Positions 1 to 7,759 of a DNA stretch of 64,000 nucleotides are shown one piece after another. Below the pieces are notes generated by a model. It was not told the origin of the DNA. It did no database searches and saw only the letters and a program-made list of their open reading frames with translations. This stretch comes from Neptunitalea chrysea. Lineage in GTDB: Bacteria; Bacteroidota; Bacteroidia; Flavobacteriales; Flavobacteriaceae. A program made the translations under genes and the position numbers. The stretch is taken from the NCBI RefSeq assembly GCF_027924145.1, contig NZ_BRVP01000001.1, forward strand, positions 186,001-250,000, read 5' to 3'. How positions within the stretch are numbered: position 1 is the first letter of the stretch; each line of letters opens with the position of its first letter.

Positions 1-2473
1 TGCACTTGATTTCTTTAGAGCTACCCAATGGATTAGAGAAAATTTACCACATGCGCATGTTTCAGGTGGGGTGAGTAATGTATCGTTTTCTTTTAGAGGT
101 AATAATACGGTACGGGAAGCCATGCATGCAGCATTTCTATATCATGCCATTCAGCATGGAATGACCATGGGAATTGTGAATCCAGAAATGATCGAGGTAT
201 ATGATCAGGTTGATAAGGAACTTTTGACCTATGTAGAAGATGTACTGCTAGACAGAAAAGACGATGCTACTGAACGACTTTTGGAATATGCTGAAAGTAT
301 TAAAGGTGATGGTAAGGTAATTGCCAAACAAGCGCAAGAATGGCGTAGTGGTTCTATTCAGGAACGAATTATACATGCATTGGTAAAAGGATTAGATGAG
401 TTTATTGAAGTTGATGTAGAAGAAGCCAGACAAGAAGTTGCTAAACCTATTATGGTGATTGAGCAACATTTAATGAATGGTATGAATGTAGTAGGCGATT
501 TGTTTGGTAGTGGAAAAATGTTCTTACCACAGGTGGTAAAGTCGGCCAGAGTAATGAAAAAAGCAGTGGCTTATCTTTTACCATTTATAGAGGAAGAAAA
601 ACGCCCTCCGGTCCCCAAAGGGGGAGTAAAACCTACTTCATTTTGGGAAACTGCGGATCCTCTGAATTATGGTCTATTAAAGGAGTTTGTTAAGGGATTA
701 AGATATCAAGAGCCAACAGAAGCAGAAACAATTCTATGGGAATACTTAGAGAATAAACAACTTGAAGGATATAATTTTAGAAGACAACATATTATAGGAA
801 ACTATATTGCGGATTTTGTTTGCTTGAAAGAAAATTTAATTATTGAAGTTGATGGTTTAATTCATCAGTTACCTGAAAATAAAATAAGTGATGAAGAAAG
901 AATAAAATGGTTAAATTCTCAGGGATATCATGTTCTTCGATTTACTAATGAAGAAGTAATAGGTGCTATTGATACAGTTTTACAAAGAATTTTGCGCGGT
1001 CTACAAGCTCCCCTGTCTGGGGCGAGGGGGGCTGGTAAAGTATTAATGGCTACCGTAAAAGGAGATGTACATGATATTGGTAAAAATATTGTATCGGTGG
1101 TATTGGCCTGTAACAATTTTGAGATAATTGATTTAGGGGTTATGGTACCACCTGAAAAAATTATAGAAACCGCACAGCGTGAGCAGGTGGATATTATTGG
1201 GTTAAGTGGACTAATAACGCCGTCTTTAGATGAGATGGTGTATCTAGCTAAGGAATTAGAACGTTTAAATATTAGCATTCCGGTAATGATTGGTGGCGCC
1301 ACTACTAGTAGAGCACATACGGCTGTGAAAATAGCTCCTGAATATAAGGATGCTATTGTACACGTAAACGATGCATCAAGAGCCGTAACTGTAGCAAGTA
1401 GTTTATTGCAACCTGATACCAAAGCAGGATATACTAAAAATATACGAGAAGAATACGATAAACTAAGAGAAGGCTATTTAAATAGAAGTAGAGAAAAGAA
1501 TTTCTTAAGTATTTCAGATGCCAGAAAAAATAAGTTTCCGATAGATTGGGATGCTTATGTACCTTTAAAGCCTAATTTTATTGGGGTAAAGCAAATAAAA
1601 GTATCCTTATCAGAACTAGTACCTTATTTTGACTGGACACCATTTTTCCAATCTTGGGAGTTACATGGAAAGTTTCCTGAAATCTTAGAAGATAAAATAG
1701 TAGGAGAACAAGCTACCTCATTATATGCCGATGCTCAGAGTTTATTAAAGCAAATTATAACAAAGAAATGGTTTACTGCAAAAGGCATAGTAGGTATATT
1801 TCCTGCTAATCAGGTAAACGATGACGACATCTTGGTAAAGGATGAAAACGGTGAAGAGCTTGCTACGTTTTTAACGTTACGGCAACAATCGCAAAAAACG
1901 AAAGGGGCTCCAAACATTGCCTTAGCAGATTTTGTGATTCCGGAGGATAAAGGAGTTACTGATTATGTTGGTTGTTTTTGCGTAACTGCTGGTTTTGGAG
2001 TAGATGAAAAGGCAAAAAGTTATGAAGAAGCTTTAGATGACTATAACAGCATTTTAGTAAAGGCATTAGGAGATCGTTTTGCGGAGGCCTTTGCGGAGTA
2101 TTTGCACGAACGTGTACGTAAAGAAATTTGGGGATACGATGCTCGCGAAGAATTAACCAATTACGATTTAATTAAAGAAAAGTATGCAGGAATTAGACCT
2201 GCACCAGGGTATCCTGCTTGTCCGGATCACTTAGAGAAACCAACTATTTGGAAACTTCTACAGGTAGAGGAGCAAATAGGGGTAACGCTTACCGAGAGTA
2301 TGGCTATGTGGCCTGCAGCTTCGGTATCAGGTTATTATTTTGCGAACCCTAGTAGCAGGTATTTTGGTTTAGGCAAAATAAAACAAGATCAGGTAGCAGA
2401 TTATGCTAAAAGAAGAGGTGTTTCTTTAGAAACGGCACAAAAATGGTTGGCACCTAACATAGCCGATTCATAG
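1..2473 (+). CDS. metH: Methionine synthase (cobalamin-dependent), C-terminal part, 5' end outside the window
   Basis: This enzyme transfers a methyl group from 5-methyltetrahydrofolate through cobalamin to homocysteine, giving methionine. The reading frame is open from base 2, and the residues before the GTG at 71 ([16 protein letters not shown]) are normal MetH pterin-domain sequence, so the true start lies upstream. In order one sees the end of the pterin-binding domain, the helical cap (to about 590), a foreign DUF559 insert (about 602-1036), the B12 domain with the cobalt-binding DVHDIG motif (1064-1081), and the activation domain with [12 protein letters not shown] and [13 protein letters not shown]. 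Many Flavobacteria encode the homocysteine-binding half separately, which could hold here but cannot be seen. metF follows after 33 bases. The frame is open through the insert and all later motifs are intact, so I infer the enzyme works. Confidence 0.95.
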   Translation, partial: ALDFFRATQWIRENLPHAHVSGGVSNVSFSFRGNNTVREAMHAAFLYHAIQHGMTMGIVNPEMIEVYDQVDKELLTYVEDVLLDRKDDATERLLEYAESIKGDGKVIAKQAQEWRSGSIQERIIHALVKGLDEFIEVDVEEARQEVAKPIMVIEQHLMNGMNVVGDLFGSGKMFLPQVVKSARVMKKAVAYLLPFIEEEKRPPVPKGGVKPTSFWETADPLNYGLLKEFVKGLRYQEPTEAETILWEYLENKQLEGYNFRRQHIIGNYIADFVCLKENLIIEVDGLIHQLPENKISDEERIKWLNSQGYHVLRFTNEEVIGAIDTVLQRILRGLQAPLSGARGAGKVLMATVKGDVHDIGKNIVSVVLACNNFEIIDLGVMVPPEKIIETAQREQVDIIGLSGLITPSLDEMVYLAKELERLNISIPVMIGGATTSRAHTAVKIAPEYKDAIVHVNDASRAVTVASSLLQPDTKAGYTKNIREEYDKLREGYLNRSREKNFLSISDARKNKFPIDWDAYVPLKPNFIGVKQIKVSLSELVPYFDWTPFFQSWELHGKFPEILEDKIVGEQATSLYADAQSLLKQIITKKWFTAKGIVGIFPANQVNDDDILVKDENGEELATFLTLRQQSQKTKGAPNIALADFVIPEDKGVTDYVGCFCVTAGFGVDEKAKSYEEALDDYNSILVKALGDRFAEAFAEYLHERVRKEIWGYDAREELTNYDLIKEKYAGIRPAPGYPACPDHLEKPTIWKLLQVEEQIGVTLTESMAMWPAASVSGYYFANPSSRYFGLGKIKQDQVADYAKRRGVSLETAQKWLAPNIADS
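606..626. repeat. GC-rich imperfect hairpin at the left end of the metH insert
   Basis: The CCCC at 613-616 can pair with GGGG at 620-623 across an AAA loop, and CTCC at 606-609 is complementary to GGAG at 623-626. It is translated as part of RPPVPKGGV. Such a G/C block is unusual in this AT-rich gene and resembles the one at the other end of the insert. Confidence 0.55.
1008..1026. repeat. GC-rich imperfect hairpin at the right end of the metH insert
   Basis: CCCC at 1010-1013 pairs with GGGG at 1019-1022 around a five-base loop; the outer CT (1008-1009) can pair with AG (1025-1026) past a two-base bulge. A further run of G follows. It is translated as [11 protein letters not shown]. Its form (CTCC...GGGG..AG) matches the left-end hairpin. 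Confidence 0.55.
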
Positions 2474-2506
2474 TAATAATTATAGTTAACCGCACAAAAT
2501 ACGGTA

Positions 2507-3463
2507 ATGAAAGTAACAGAACATATAGCGAAGGCAAGCGGGAAAACATTATTTTCTTTTGAAATTATTCCGCCACAGAAAGGAAGTAGTATTGAAGAAT
2601 TATATGAGAATATAGATCCGTTAATGGAGTTTAAGCCTCCTTTTATTGATGTAACCACTTCACGAGAAGAGTATATTTATATTGAGCGCGAAAAAGGGTT
2701 GGTAGATAGAAAAATTACCAGAATGCGTCCGGGTACTGTGGGTATTTGCGCTTCTATTAAACATAAGTACAATGTAGATACCGTACCGCATGTATTGTGT
2801 GGAGGGTTTACCAAAGAAGAAACAGAGTACCTATTAGTAGATTGTCATTATTTGGGAATTGAAAATGTAATGGCGCTAAGAGGAGATGCCATGAAGGAGC
2901 AAAAATATTTTGAACCCACAAAGGGAGGTAATGCTTTTGCATCGGAATTGGTAGCACAGATAAGCAATCTAAACAAAGGAAAGTATTTACACGATGTTAT
3001 TGAAACCAATAACTGTTCTGATTTTTGTATTGGGGTAGCTGGTTATCCTGAAAAGCATATGGAAGCTCCATCTCTAAATTACGATTTAAAATGGTTAAAA
3101 GCAAAGGTAGATGCCGGAGCCGATTATGTGGTAACCCAAATGTTTTTTGATAATCAGAAGTTTTTTGAGTTTGTAAACAAAGCACGAGAAATGGGGATTA
3201 ATGTACCTATTATTCCGGGTATAAAACCGATGGCCACCAAGCGTCATTTACAATTATTACCACAGGTGTTTAAAATAGATTTACCTGAAGATTTAATTGA
3301 TGCAGTAACTGATTGTAAAAATAATGCAGAGGTAAGACAAGTAGGGATTGAATGGACTATTCAGCAATCTAAAGAATTAATGGATTTTGGAGTGCCTGTA
3401 CTGCATTATTATTCGATGGGTAAATCGGATAACATAAAGGCCATTGCAGAAGCCATTTTTTAA
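2507..3463 (+). CDS. metF: Methylenetetrahydrofolate reductase
   Basis: MetF reduces 5,10-methylenetetrahydrofolate to 5-methyltetrahydrofolate, the methyl donor for MetH, using FAD. The 318-residue protein has the family length and pattern: FEIIPPQKG near the N terminus, GGFTKEETEYLL, NVMALRGD around residue 120, GVAGYPEKH, DAGADYVVTQMFFD and IIPGIKP. The ATG at 2507 lies 33 bases after the metH stop, so the two genes are probably one transcript, which suits consecutive steps of methionine synthesis. A strong hairpin terminator follows the stop. No riboswitch is visible between metH and metF. Confidence 0.96.
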   Translation: MKVTEHIAKASGKTLFSFEIIPPQKGSSIEELYENIDPLMEFKPPFIDVTTSREEYIYIEREKGLVDRKITRMRPGTVGICASIKHKYNVDTVPHVLCGGFTKEETEYLLVDCHYLGIENVMALRGDAMKEQKYFEPTKGGNAFASELVAQISNLNKGKYLHDVIETNNCSDFCIGVAGYPEKHMEAPSLNYDLKWLKAKVDAGADYVVTQMFFDNQKFFEFVNKAREMGINVPIIPGIKPMATKRHLQLLPQVFKIDLPEDLIDAVTDCKNNAEVRQVGIEWTIQQSKELMDFGVPVLHYYSMGKSDNIKAIAEAIF

Positions 3464-3488
3464 TAACCGATTAATTTACAATATGATA

Positions 3489-3515
3489 AAAGCCACCACC
3501 TTGGTGGCTTTTTTG
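3489..3515 (+). terminator. Rho-independent terminator after metF
   Basis: AAGCCACC and GGTGGCTT form a perfect stem with a short loop, followed by a run of T. It ends the metH-metF transcript. Confidence 0.85.
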
Positions 3516-3548
3516 TATGATTTTTTTAGTGCGATTTCAGAATTTATT

Positions 3549-3556
3549 TATTTTTG
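3549..3556 (+). promoter_or_regulatory. Candidate -7 box (TATTTTTG)
   Basis: The octamer fits the Bacteroidetes -7 consensus TAnnTTTG and lies 16 bases before the ATG at 3572. No TTG was found at the usual upstream distance. It overlaps an upstream in-frame TTG codon (3554), which supports ATG 3572 as the start. Confidence 0.45.
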
Positions 3557-3571
3557 GACGGATTTAAATAC

Positions 3572-4660
3572 ATGAAGCAAATTCTCCCGATATTCTTATT
3601 CGTTTTTGGAATGGTGTTTTCTCAAGAAAATACCGGAAGCTATAGTATTGATGCTTCATATTTCTATGGGAATATTCCTAGACATAGTACTAGTATATCA
3701 CATTTGATCACTGGTCATCCAGAGGGTGTCGCTTTAAGTTTTAGTGCTAAAACATTTGGGGCAGAAGAATGGGAACAACGGTTTAATTATCCTGATTATG
3801 GAATAACTCTTATCTATACCGATTTAAAAAATGAATATTTAGGAGATAATACTTCTGTATATGGTCATTATAGTTTTTACTTTTTAAAAAGAAACTTAAT
3901 GTTACGATTAGGCGAAGGATTGGCCTATTGTAGTAATCCGTATGATAAGGAAACTAATTACCGAAACTCCGCCTTTGGATCTACCTTCGTAACTTCAACT
4001 TTTTTACAGATTAATTATAAGAAAGAGAAGTTAATAGATAACCTTGGGTTAGAAGCAGGTTTGTTCATGATTCATTATTCTAATGGTAATTTTAAAGCAC
4101 CAAATACGAGTGTAAACGTATTAACTTTCAATGTTGGAGTAACCTATAGCATTGCCGGAACAGAACAAGAATATATAAAAACCGTTAGCGATAATAAGTT
4201 TACAGAACCTATAAAACTAAATATGGTTTTTAGATCGGGTGTTAACATGAGTGATATTATAGGTAGTGGGCAGTATCCATTTTACGTAGGTTCTGTGTAT
4301 GCAGATAAGCGCTTAAGTAAATTAAGTGCGGTACAGTTAGGAACCGATGTTTTTTTCTCTAAGTTTTTAGAAGAGTATATAAAATATAAGAGTATTGCTT
4401 ATCCTGATGAAGGTATTAAAGGAGATGAAGATTACAAGAGAGCAGGTGTTTTGGTGGGGCATGAATTGTTTATGAATAGATTGTCGTTACTAACCCAAAT
4501 AGGTTTTTATGTGTATAATCCGATTGATTATGAAAGCGGAATGTATCAAAGGGTCGGATTAAATTATCATATCAATAAAACGGTTTTTGCAGGGCTTACC
4601 CTAAAAACACATGCGGCACAAGCAGAAGCTGTGGAGTTTGCTTTAGGAGTTCGATTATAA
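3572..4660 (+). CDS. Acyloxyacyl hydrolase / PagL-like lipid A deacylase family outer-membrane protein
   Basis: The protein begins with a signal peptide (MKQILPIFLFVFGMVFSQ) and has alternating beta-strand sequence typical of a small outer-membrane barrel. Near residue 165 it carries HYSNGNFKAPNTSVN, which matches the His-x-Ser-Asn active-site region of PagL-type lipid A 3-O-deacylases. That family removes an acyl chain from lipid A in the outer leaflet. The protein is about 360 residues, much longer than PagL itself (about 170-190), and its C-terminal half after about residue 200 looks like additional barrel sequence. ATG 3572 is preferred to TTG 3554 because the signal peptide starts there. 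The next gene starts 4 bases after the stop, so they are probably co-transcribed. The enzymatic role is inferred from the motif. Confidence 0.7.
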   Translation: MKQILPIFLFVFGMVFSQENTGSYSIDASYFYGNIPRHSTSISHLITGHPEGVALSFSAKTFGAEEWEQRFNYPDYGITLIYTDLKNEYLGDNTSVYGHYSFYFLKRNLMLRLGEGLAYCSNPYDKETNYRNSAFGSTFVTSTFLQINYKKEKLIDNLGLEAGLFMIHYSNGNFKAPNTSVNVLTFNVGVTYSIAGTEQEYIKTVSDNKFTEPIKLNMVFRSGVNMSDIIGSGQYPFYVGSVYADKRLSKLSAVQLGTDVFFSKFLEEYIKYKSIAYPDEGIKGDEDYKRAGVLVGHELFMNRLSLLTQIGFYVYNPIDYESGMYQRVGLNYHINKTVFAGLTLKTHAAQAEAVEFALGVRL

Positions 4661-4664
4661 CTAT

Positions 4665-5414
4665 ATGAAAAATATAAGCTACATAATAATAGTGTTCTGG
4701 TTGCTTTTGGGATGTAATTCTGAAAGTACAGGAGATTGTTTTCAAACTACTGGGGGCATTATACAACAAGAAGTAGCTATTTCAGGATTTTCTGAGATTG
4801 AAATTAATGAAGGTATTAGTTTGTACCTTACACAAGGTACTACGGAAAGTGTACTTATAGAGACAGGTGAGAACCTGATAAATGATGTGGAGGTCTATAT
4901 AGAAAATAATAGGTTAGTGGTGAAAGATCATAATAGCTGTAATTATGTGCGTAACTATAATGTAACTAAGGTGTATGTAACAGCGGTGTCACTTACTAAA
5001 ATCATTAATAATTCACAGTTTGATGTGCATGCAGAAAATACCTTAACATATCCTAGTTTAGAATTGATTTCTGAGAATTATGAAGGAGATGGATTAGCAG
5101 TTGGTAATTTTTATTTAAATGTACAAAATACAAGTTTAATTTTCACCTTTAATGATTGGTCTAGTGCTTACATAACGGGTGCAACAAATAATTTAACAGT
5201 GAATTTTTATAGCGGTGACAGCAGGTTTGAGGGCGCGGGTTTGGTAGCTCAAAATGTATCTGTATACCATAGAAGTACTAATGATATTATTATATATCCT
5301 GTAAATAGTTTAAGCGGACAAATAGTAAGTACCGGAAATATAATCGCTAAAAATGTACCTGCGGAGGTATCGGTATCTACACCGTACATTGGTAGGGTAA
5401 TAGTTGAAGATTAA
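4665..5414 (+). CDS. GIN-domain (DUF2807-like) lipoprotein
   Basis: This is a 249-residue predicted lipoprotein: the N terminus MKNISYIIIVFWLLLGCNSE ends in a lipobox with Cys at residue 17. The remainder resembles the head GIN / DUF2807 domain, a repetitive beta-rich fold common in Bacteroidetes, starting with the typical VAISGFSEIEINEGISLYLTQG and followed by short repeating beta-strands rich in Asn, Ser and Thr. The molecular function of this family is not established. It starts 4 bases after the deacylase-like gene, and its stop overlaps the next ATG by one base, so the three genes look like one operon of envelope proteins. Confidence 0.7.
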   Translation: MKNISYIIIVFWLLLGCNSESTGDCFQTTGGIIQQEVAISGFSEIEINEGISLYLTQGTTESVLIETGENLINDVEVYIENNRLVVKDHNSCNYVRNYNVTKVYVTAVSLTKIINNSQFDVHAENTLTYPSLELISENYEGDGLAVGNFYLNVQNTSLIFTFNDWSSAYITGATNNLTVNFYSGDSRFEGAGLVAQNVSVYHRSTNDIIIYPVNSLSGQIVSTGNIIAKNVPAEVSVSTPYIGRVIVED

Positions 5415-6523
5415 TGAAGTTAAGAAATAACATAATTGTTCTGGTTTGTAGTGCGATGTTGCAGGTAAGCTGTGCCAGACAAATTCCGAGGTCCGATAAT
5501 TTTCAGATACCCGAGAACGATGCTGTAAAAGAGTCAGAAGAAATTATTGGAGACTTATTAATAAAACGGAGGATTCCTGGAATGGCTGTGGTGGTTACTA
5601 AAAAAGATAGCATTATATGGAAAGCAGGTTATGGTTATGCCGATGTGAGAAAAGGGGAATATATAGACCCAGATAAATCATTGTTTAGAATTGCTAGTAT
5701 TTCAAAAACGCTGTCGGGCGTAGGATTAATGAAGATGGTAGAAGAAGGGGTCATCGATTTGAATGCATCTGTGTACAAATATGTACCCGATTTTCCGAAA
5801 AAGAAATATGATATAACCATTAAGCAACTTGCTTCTCATACTGCGGGAATACGAACTTATAAGGGAAGAGAGTTTTTAAACAGAAAGTTTATGACCATTC
5901 ATGAGGGGTTAAGCTTTTTTAAAAATGATACCTTGTTGTACGAGCCAGGGAAAGGTTATTTTTATAATAGCAACGACTGGAATTTGGTGGCTGCTGCAAT
6001 GGAAAATGCTTCAGGGTATGATTTTGAATATTATATGGATCATCAAATACTTAAACCTTTGGGGCTTACCCATATTATTGCAGATAAAGATGAAAAAGTA
6101 CCTAATAAAGTACAGTTTTATTCTAAAAAAGGGAAGCGGGGAAGGTTTGTGAAAGCAACTAGAGTTAACAATTATTATAAATTGGCCTCGGGGGGGTATT
6201 TGGGTAGTGCCTCTGATATATCTAAGTTCGGGAATGAAATTTTATACAATGATTTTCTAAAACCCGAAACAAAAAAGATGATGCTTACCAAACAAATAGT
6301 AAATGCGGTGCCAACCTATTATGGCCTAGGCTGGGAAGTAAGTATGGATCATAAAGGAAGACCTTATTATGGTCATTTTGGTAACGGTGTGGGCGGATAC
6401 GGATACTTCTATGTGTACCCAAAAGAAGAAATGGTGTTTGTGTTTCTAACCAATATCACCAATCCTAAGATTACCGATGAGGTTAGAACCATAATAGATA
6501 AACTTATAACCGCTTATAAGTAA
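5414..6523 (+). CDS. Serine hydrolase, beta-lactamase / PBP4-like family, lipoprotein
   Basis: The 369-residue protein belongs to the class C beta-lactamase-like serine hydrolases. SISK within FRIASISKTLSGVGLMKM is the nucleophile motif SxxK, YNSN in GYFYNSNDWNL is the YxN-type motif, and HFGNGVGGYGYF near the C terminus takes the place of KTG/HxG. The N terminus has a signal with a lipobox (LQVSC, Cys at residue 20), so it is probably anchored in the envelope. Members of this family act as peptidases, esterases or transpeptidase-like enzymes, and the substrate cannot be told from sequence. It is the last gene of the plus-strand group. gldA, on the opposite strand, ends on the next base. Confidence 0.85.
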   Translation: MKLRNNIIVLVCSAMLQVSCARQIPRSDNFQIPENDAVKESEEIIGDLLIKRRIPGMAVVVTKKDSIIWKAGYGYADVRKGEYIDPDKSLFRIASISKTLSGVGLMKMVEEGVIDLNASVYKYVPDFPKKKYDITIKQLASHTAGIRTYKGREFLNRKFMTIHEGLSFFKNDTLLYEPGKGYFYNSNDWNLVAAAMENASGYDFEYYMDHQILKPLGLTHIIADKDEKVPNKVQFYSKKGKRGRFVKATRVNNYYKLASGGYLGSASDISKFGNEILYNDFLKPETKKMMLTKQIVNAVPTYYGLGWEVSMDHKGRPYYGHFGNGVGGYGYFYVYPKEEMVFVFLTNITNPKITDEVRTIIDKLITAYK

Positions 6524-7417
6524 TTAAGCAGTAAGTTCTCTAAATAAACTTTCTAACGATTTGTTTTGCTGGTTTAGTTGCAGAATCTTAAGTCCGTTAT
6601 CATGGGCAAAATCAAATACAGCCGGACGCATATCTATTTCTGTGGCAAAGGTAACTTCGTAAACAAAGTCGTAAATGTTTTCCACTTTCGCTACTTTGTC
6701 AATTTTCTTTAAAAAGGCTTCTTCCACTCTAAAGTCAAATTCAACTCTAATAATTTGTTGTTGTCCTTTTCTTAAATCATTCAGGTTTTCGTCGGCTACA
6801 ATTTCTCCTTTATTAATAATAATAACACGGTCACAAATAGCTTCTACTTCCTGCATTATATGGGTAGAAAGTAATACTGTTTTTTGGCTACCTACTTCTT
6901 TAATAAGTTTACGAACCTCTATTAGCTGATTTGGATCTAAACCTGTAGTAGGCTCATCTAATATAAGTACATCAGGTTGGTGTTGCAATGCCGCAGCTAG
7001 CCCTACACGTTGACGATATCCTTTAGATAATTGTCCGATTTTCTTATGGGCCTCAGGGGTAAGTCCGGTAAGTTTTATAACTTCTTCAATCTGACTTTTT
7101 GGAGTACCGTAGATTTTAGCATTAAACGCAAGGTATTCCTTTACATACATATCTAAGTAAAGCGGATTGTGTTCTGGTAAATACCCAATAGATTGCTGAA
7201 TGTCTTTTTGATTGGTGGTCACATCGAACCCGTTAACCAAAGCACTTCCTTCTGTGGCATTTAAAAAAGTGGTCAATATTTTCATAGTGGTAGATTTACC
7301 AGCCCCATTGGGACCAAGAAACCCGACTATTTCTCCTTTTTTAATAGCGAAGCTTACGTTGTTTAGTGCTTTTTGAGAACCAAATGTTTTGGTTAGGTTT
7401 TTAACTTCTATAGACAT
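6524..7417 (-). CDS. gldA: Gliding motility ABC transporter ATP-binding protein GldA
   Basis: This 297-residue protein is the ATPase of an ABC transporter. It has Walker A (GPNGAGKST), the Q-loop region (IGYLPEHNPLYLDM), the signature LSKGYRQRVGLAAAL, Walker B (VLILDEPTTGLDP) and the H-loop (LLSTHIMQEVEAICDR). The sequence, length and C-terminal extension match GldA of Flavobacterium, which works with the membrane proteins GldF and GldG in gliding. gldF and gldG are not in this window; in Flavobacterium they are also separate from gldA. A plain ABC-2 type ATPase is the alternative, but the match to GldA is good. It stands alone, convergent with the serine hydrolase. Confidence 0.85.
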   Translation of the reverse strand: MSIEVKNLTKTFGSQKALNNVSFAIKKGEIVGFLGPNGAGKSTTMKILTTFLNATEGSALVNGFDVTTNQKDIQQSIGYLPEHNPLYLDMYVKEYLAFNAKIYGTPKSQIEEVIKLTGLTPEAHKKIGQLSKGYRQRVGLAAALQHQPDVLILDEPTTGLDPNQLIEVRKLIKEVGSQKTVLLSTHIMQEVEAICDRVIIINKGEIVADENLNDLRKGQQQIIRVEFDFRVEEAFLKKIDKVAKVENIYDFVYEVTFATEIDMRPAVFDFAHDNGLKILQLNQQNKSLESLFRELTA

Positions 7418-7465
7418 TCTATATAATGAGTTTAACGAGTGATCTTACTTAATTAGATATTGCAT

Positions 7466-7473
7466 CAAAAATA
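7466..7473 (-). promoter_or_regulatory. Candidate -7 box for gldA
   Basis: Read on the minus strand this is TATTTTTG, fitting TAnnTTTG, 49 bases upstream of the gldA start. No clear TTG element was found at -33, so this is tentative. Confidence 0.35.
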
Positions 7474-7577
7474 ATACATTCTATTACTTTTTGTAACCGA
7501 ATTATAGCCTATTTTAATTTTAAGTAAAAAAAATAAAAAAAAGGCAATTAGGTATTTCATTATAATTTAAAATGATT

Positions 7578-7585
7578 TACTTTAG
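7578..7585 (+). promoter_or_regulatory. Weak candidate -7 box for the aromatic operon leader
   Basis: TACTTTAG differs from TAnnTTTG at one position and lies 25 bases before the leader peptide ATG. It is the best-placed candidate, but no TTG element is evident. Confidence 0.3.
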
Positions 7586-7610
7586 CAATATTACAATTAC
7601 AAACAGTAAC

Positions 7611-7685
7611 ATGATTACAAGAACTTATTTCTGGAACCGTTATTATTTTTACTTCTATTTTAGAAGCGAAACGGGACTGGTATGA
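7611..7685 (+). CDS. Aromatic-rich leader peptide of the Phe/Tyr biosynthesis operon
   Basis: A 24-codon ORF starts at ATG 7611 and stops at TGA 7683. Ten of its 24 residues are aromatic: TYFW near the start, then the block YYFYFYF at codons 11-17. It lies 75 bases before the first operon gene and just before a strong terminator, the position expected of an attenuation leader peptide. A ribosome slowed at the Phe/Tyr codons would report shortage of charged tRNA-Phe or tRNA-Tyr. The downstream enzymes make exactly these amino acids, which is strong support by context. There is one Trp codon, so some response to Trp is possible. Confidence 0.85.
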   Translation: MITRTYFWNRYYFYFYFRSETGLV

Positions 7686-7751
7686 GTTAAACGATAAATA
7701 TAAGTTATAAATTACAGTAAGTCCCGAATTTTTTTCGGGACTTTTTTTTTT
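7672..7751 (+). promoter_or_regulatory. Transcription attenuator (terminator / anti-terminator switch)
   Basis: The terminator stem is AAGTCCCGAA (7719-7728) with TTCGGGACTT (7734-7743), followed by a T run ending at 7751, nine bases before the pheA ATG. A second copy of the 3' arm, CGGGACT, lies at 7672-7678 inside the leader ORF and can pair with AGTCCCG (7720-7726), which would block the terminator. A ribosome stalled at the aromatic codons (7641-7661) would leave 7672-7678 free, giving read-through. A ribosome that reaches the stop at 7683 would cover it, and the terminator would form. The pairings are seen directly; the mechanism is inferred from classical attenuation. Confidence 0.8.
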
Positions 7752-7759
7752 GAGTTTAT

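Larger units (their letters stand above)
602..1036 (+). mobile_element. In-frame DUF559 (PD-(D/E)XK-like) nuclease domain inserted in metH
   Basis: Roughly 145 residues absent from ordinary MetH sit in the linker between the helical cap (ending LLPFIEEEK) and the B12 domain (restarting [16 protein letters not shown]). The insert matches the DUF559 / Vsr-like endonuclease family: [33 protein letters not shown], then a histidine two residues later and [12 protein letters not shown]. The acidic residues (ADF, EVD) and the histidine expected at the active site are present. GC-rich imperfect hairpins lie at both ends (606-626 and 1008-1026) in AT-rich surroundings. The insert keeps the frame. It is not an intein, since there is no Cys/Ser at the left junction and no His-Asn at the right. 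The exact ends are uncertain by several codons. That it is mobile is an inference. Confidence 0.7.

Noticed and set aside
602-1036. The metH insertion as an intein
   Set aside because: No Cys/Ser/Thr lies at the left junction, no His-Asn at the right, and no Hint-domain motifs are seen. The sequence is of the DUF559 type.
928-1422. Minus-strand reading frame of 164 codons within metH
   Set aside because: It is opposite a well-supported gene and its product looks like reverse-frame noise.
2474-2506. SAM or cobalamin riboswitch between metH and metF
   Set aside because: The gap is only 33 bases, far too short. A riboswitch upstream of metH would be outside the window.
5925-6152. Short plus-strand frame within the serine hydrolase gene
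   Set aside because: It is in another frame of a gene with clear catalytic motifs.
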